The translations under genes and the position numbers were made by a program. A DNA stretch of 5,294 bases from NCBI GenBank assembly GCA_023269335.1, contig JAHFTM010000034.1, forward strand, positions 5,245-10,538. The letters run 5' to 3'. Under the pieces are notes generated by a model, which made no database searches, was not told where the DNA came from, and worked only from the letters and a program-made list of their open reading frames with translations. Source of the stretch: Chlamydiia bacterium. Its GTDB lineage: Bacteria > Chlamydiota > Chlamydiia > Chlamydiales > FEN-1388. Below are positions 5,106 to 5,294 of the stretch, in pieces. The first letter of the stretch is position 1. Every line of letters begins with the position of its first letter.

Positions 5106-5294
5106 ATGGCCTCACTTGGTCAATTTGATTATTTATATAGAGCACAATATTGTAATTATGCGAACTTACAGACTGTTAACAGTCATCCAGAAAAAAGTGC
5201 AGGGCTGAAAGTAGAGCCTACAAGTTTGACTCAAAAAATAAAAAATGTAGGCAGCACAATTTGGAATGCCTTTTCAGAGCTGAAAGGGAAAAAA
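5106..5294 (+). CDS. Unrecognised protein, N-terminal 63 residues only (runs off right edge)
   Basis: An open frame begins at the ATG at 5106, preceded by AAGGTG, and stays open to the window end. The frame upstream is free of ATG back to a stop at 5034-5036. The visible part starts MASLGQFDYLYRAQY and has no signal peptide or membrane segment, unlike the two exported enzymes before it. Residues from about 40 on are Lys-rich and could form an amphipathic helix. Tyr, Asn, Ser and Lys are frequent. I recognise no family. The intervening 256 bases and its own start signals suggest that it is not part of the glycosyltransferase operon. Confidence 0.6.
   Translation, partial: MASLGQFDYLYRAQYCNYANLQTVNSHPEKSAGLKVEPTSLTQKIKNVGSTIWNAFSELKGKK

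Noticed and set aside
1..5294. CRISPR array, tRNA or rRNA gene, complete insertion sequence
   Set aside because: No regularly spaced repeats, cloverleaf with a TTCGA-type arm, rRNA segment or transposase ORF was seen on either strand.

Overview
The window reads as a bacterial (Gram-negative-type) chromosome segment of moderate AT content. The taxon cannot be fixed from sequence alone. A DEAD-box helicase of the DeaD/CsdA kind sits beside signal-peptide-bearing glycosyltransferase and FkbM-type methyltransferase genes and short cryptic ORFs. From memory, that mix suits host-associated, reduced-genome lineages such as Candidatus Dependentiae (Babeliales), but this is a low-confidence impression.

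Layout. Bases 1-1486 (minus strand) hold a cold-shock type DEAD-box RNA helicase with all classical motifs and an RG-rich tail that runs off the left edge. Bases 1487-1968 are a divergent intergenic region. It holds a leftward promoter candidate for the helicase, a well-matched rightward promoter candidate, a 40-codon signal-peptide-like ORF that may be a gene relic, and a second rightward promoter candidate just before the next gene. Bases 1969-4128 (plus strand) encode a 719-residue exported protein with three consecutive glycosyltransferase-like domains. Nineteen bases later comes a 233-residue exported FkbM-family methyltransferase (4148-4849); the two are almost certainly one operon. Bases 4850-5105 are non-coding but rich in repeats and possible RNA structure. 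At 5106 an unrecognised gene starts and runs off the right edge.

How the genes work together. The glycosyltransferase and methyltransferase probably build and O-methylate the same glycan or glycoprotein. Both carry cleavable-looking signal peptides, although their usual co-substrates (nucleotide sugars and S-adenosylmethionine) are cytosolic. That points to action outside the cytoplasm, possibly in a host cell, or to a non-canonical chemistry. The helicase is an unrelated housekeeping gene.

The least explained stretch lies downstream of the operon. It has two copies of a 16-base motif, an 8-base tandem repeat, and a nested inverted-repeat structure whose left arm overlaps a 19-base sequence also found upstream of the operon.
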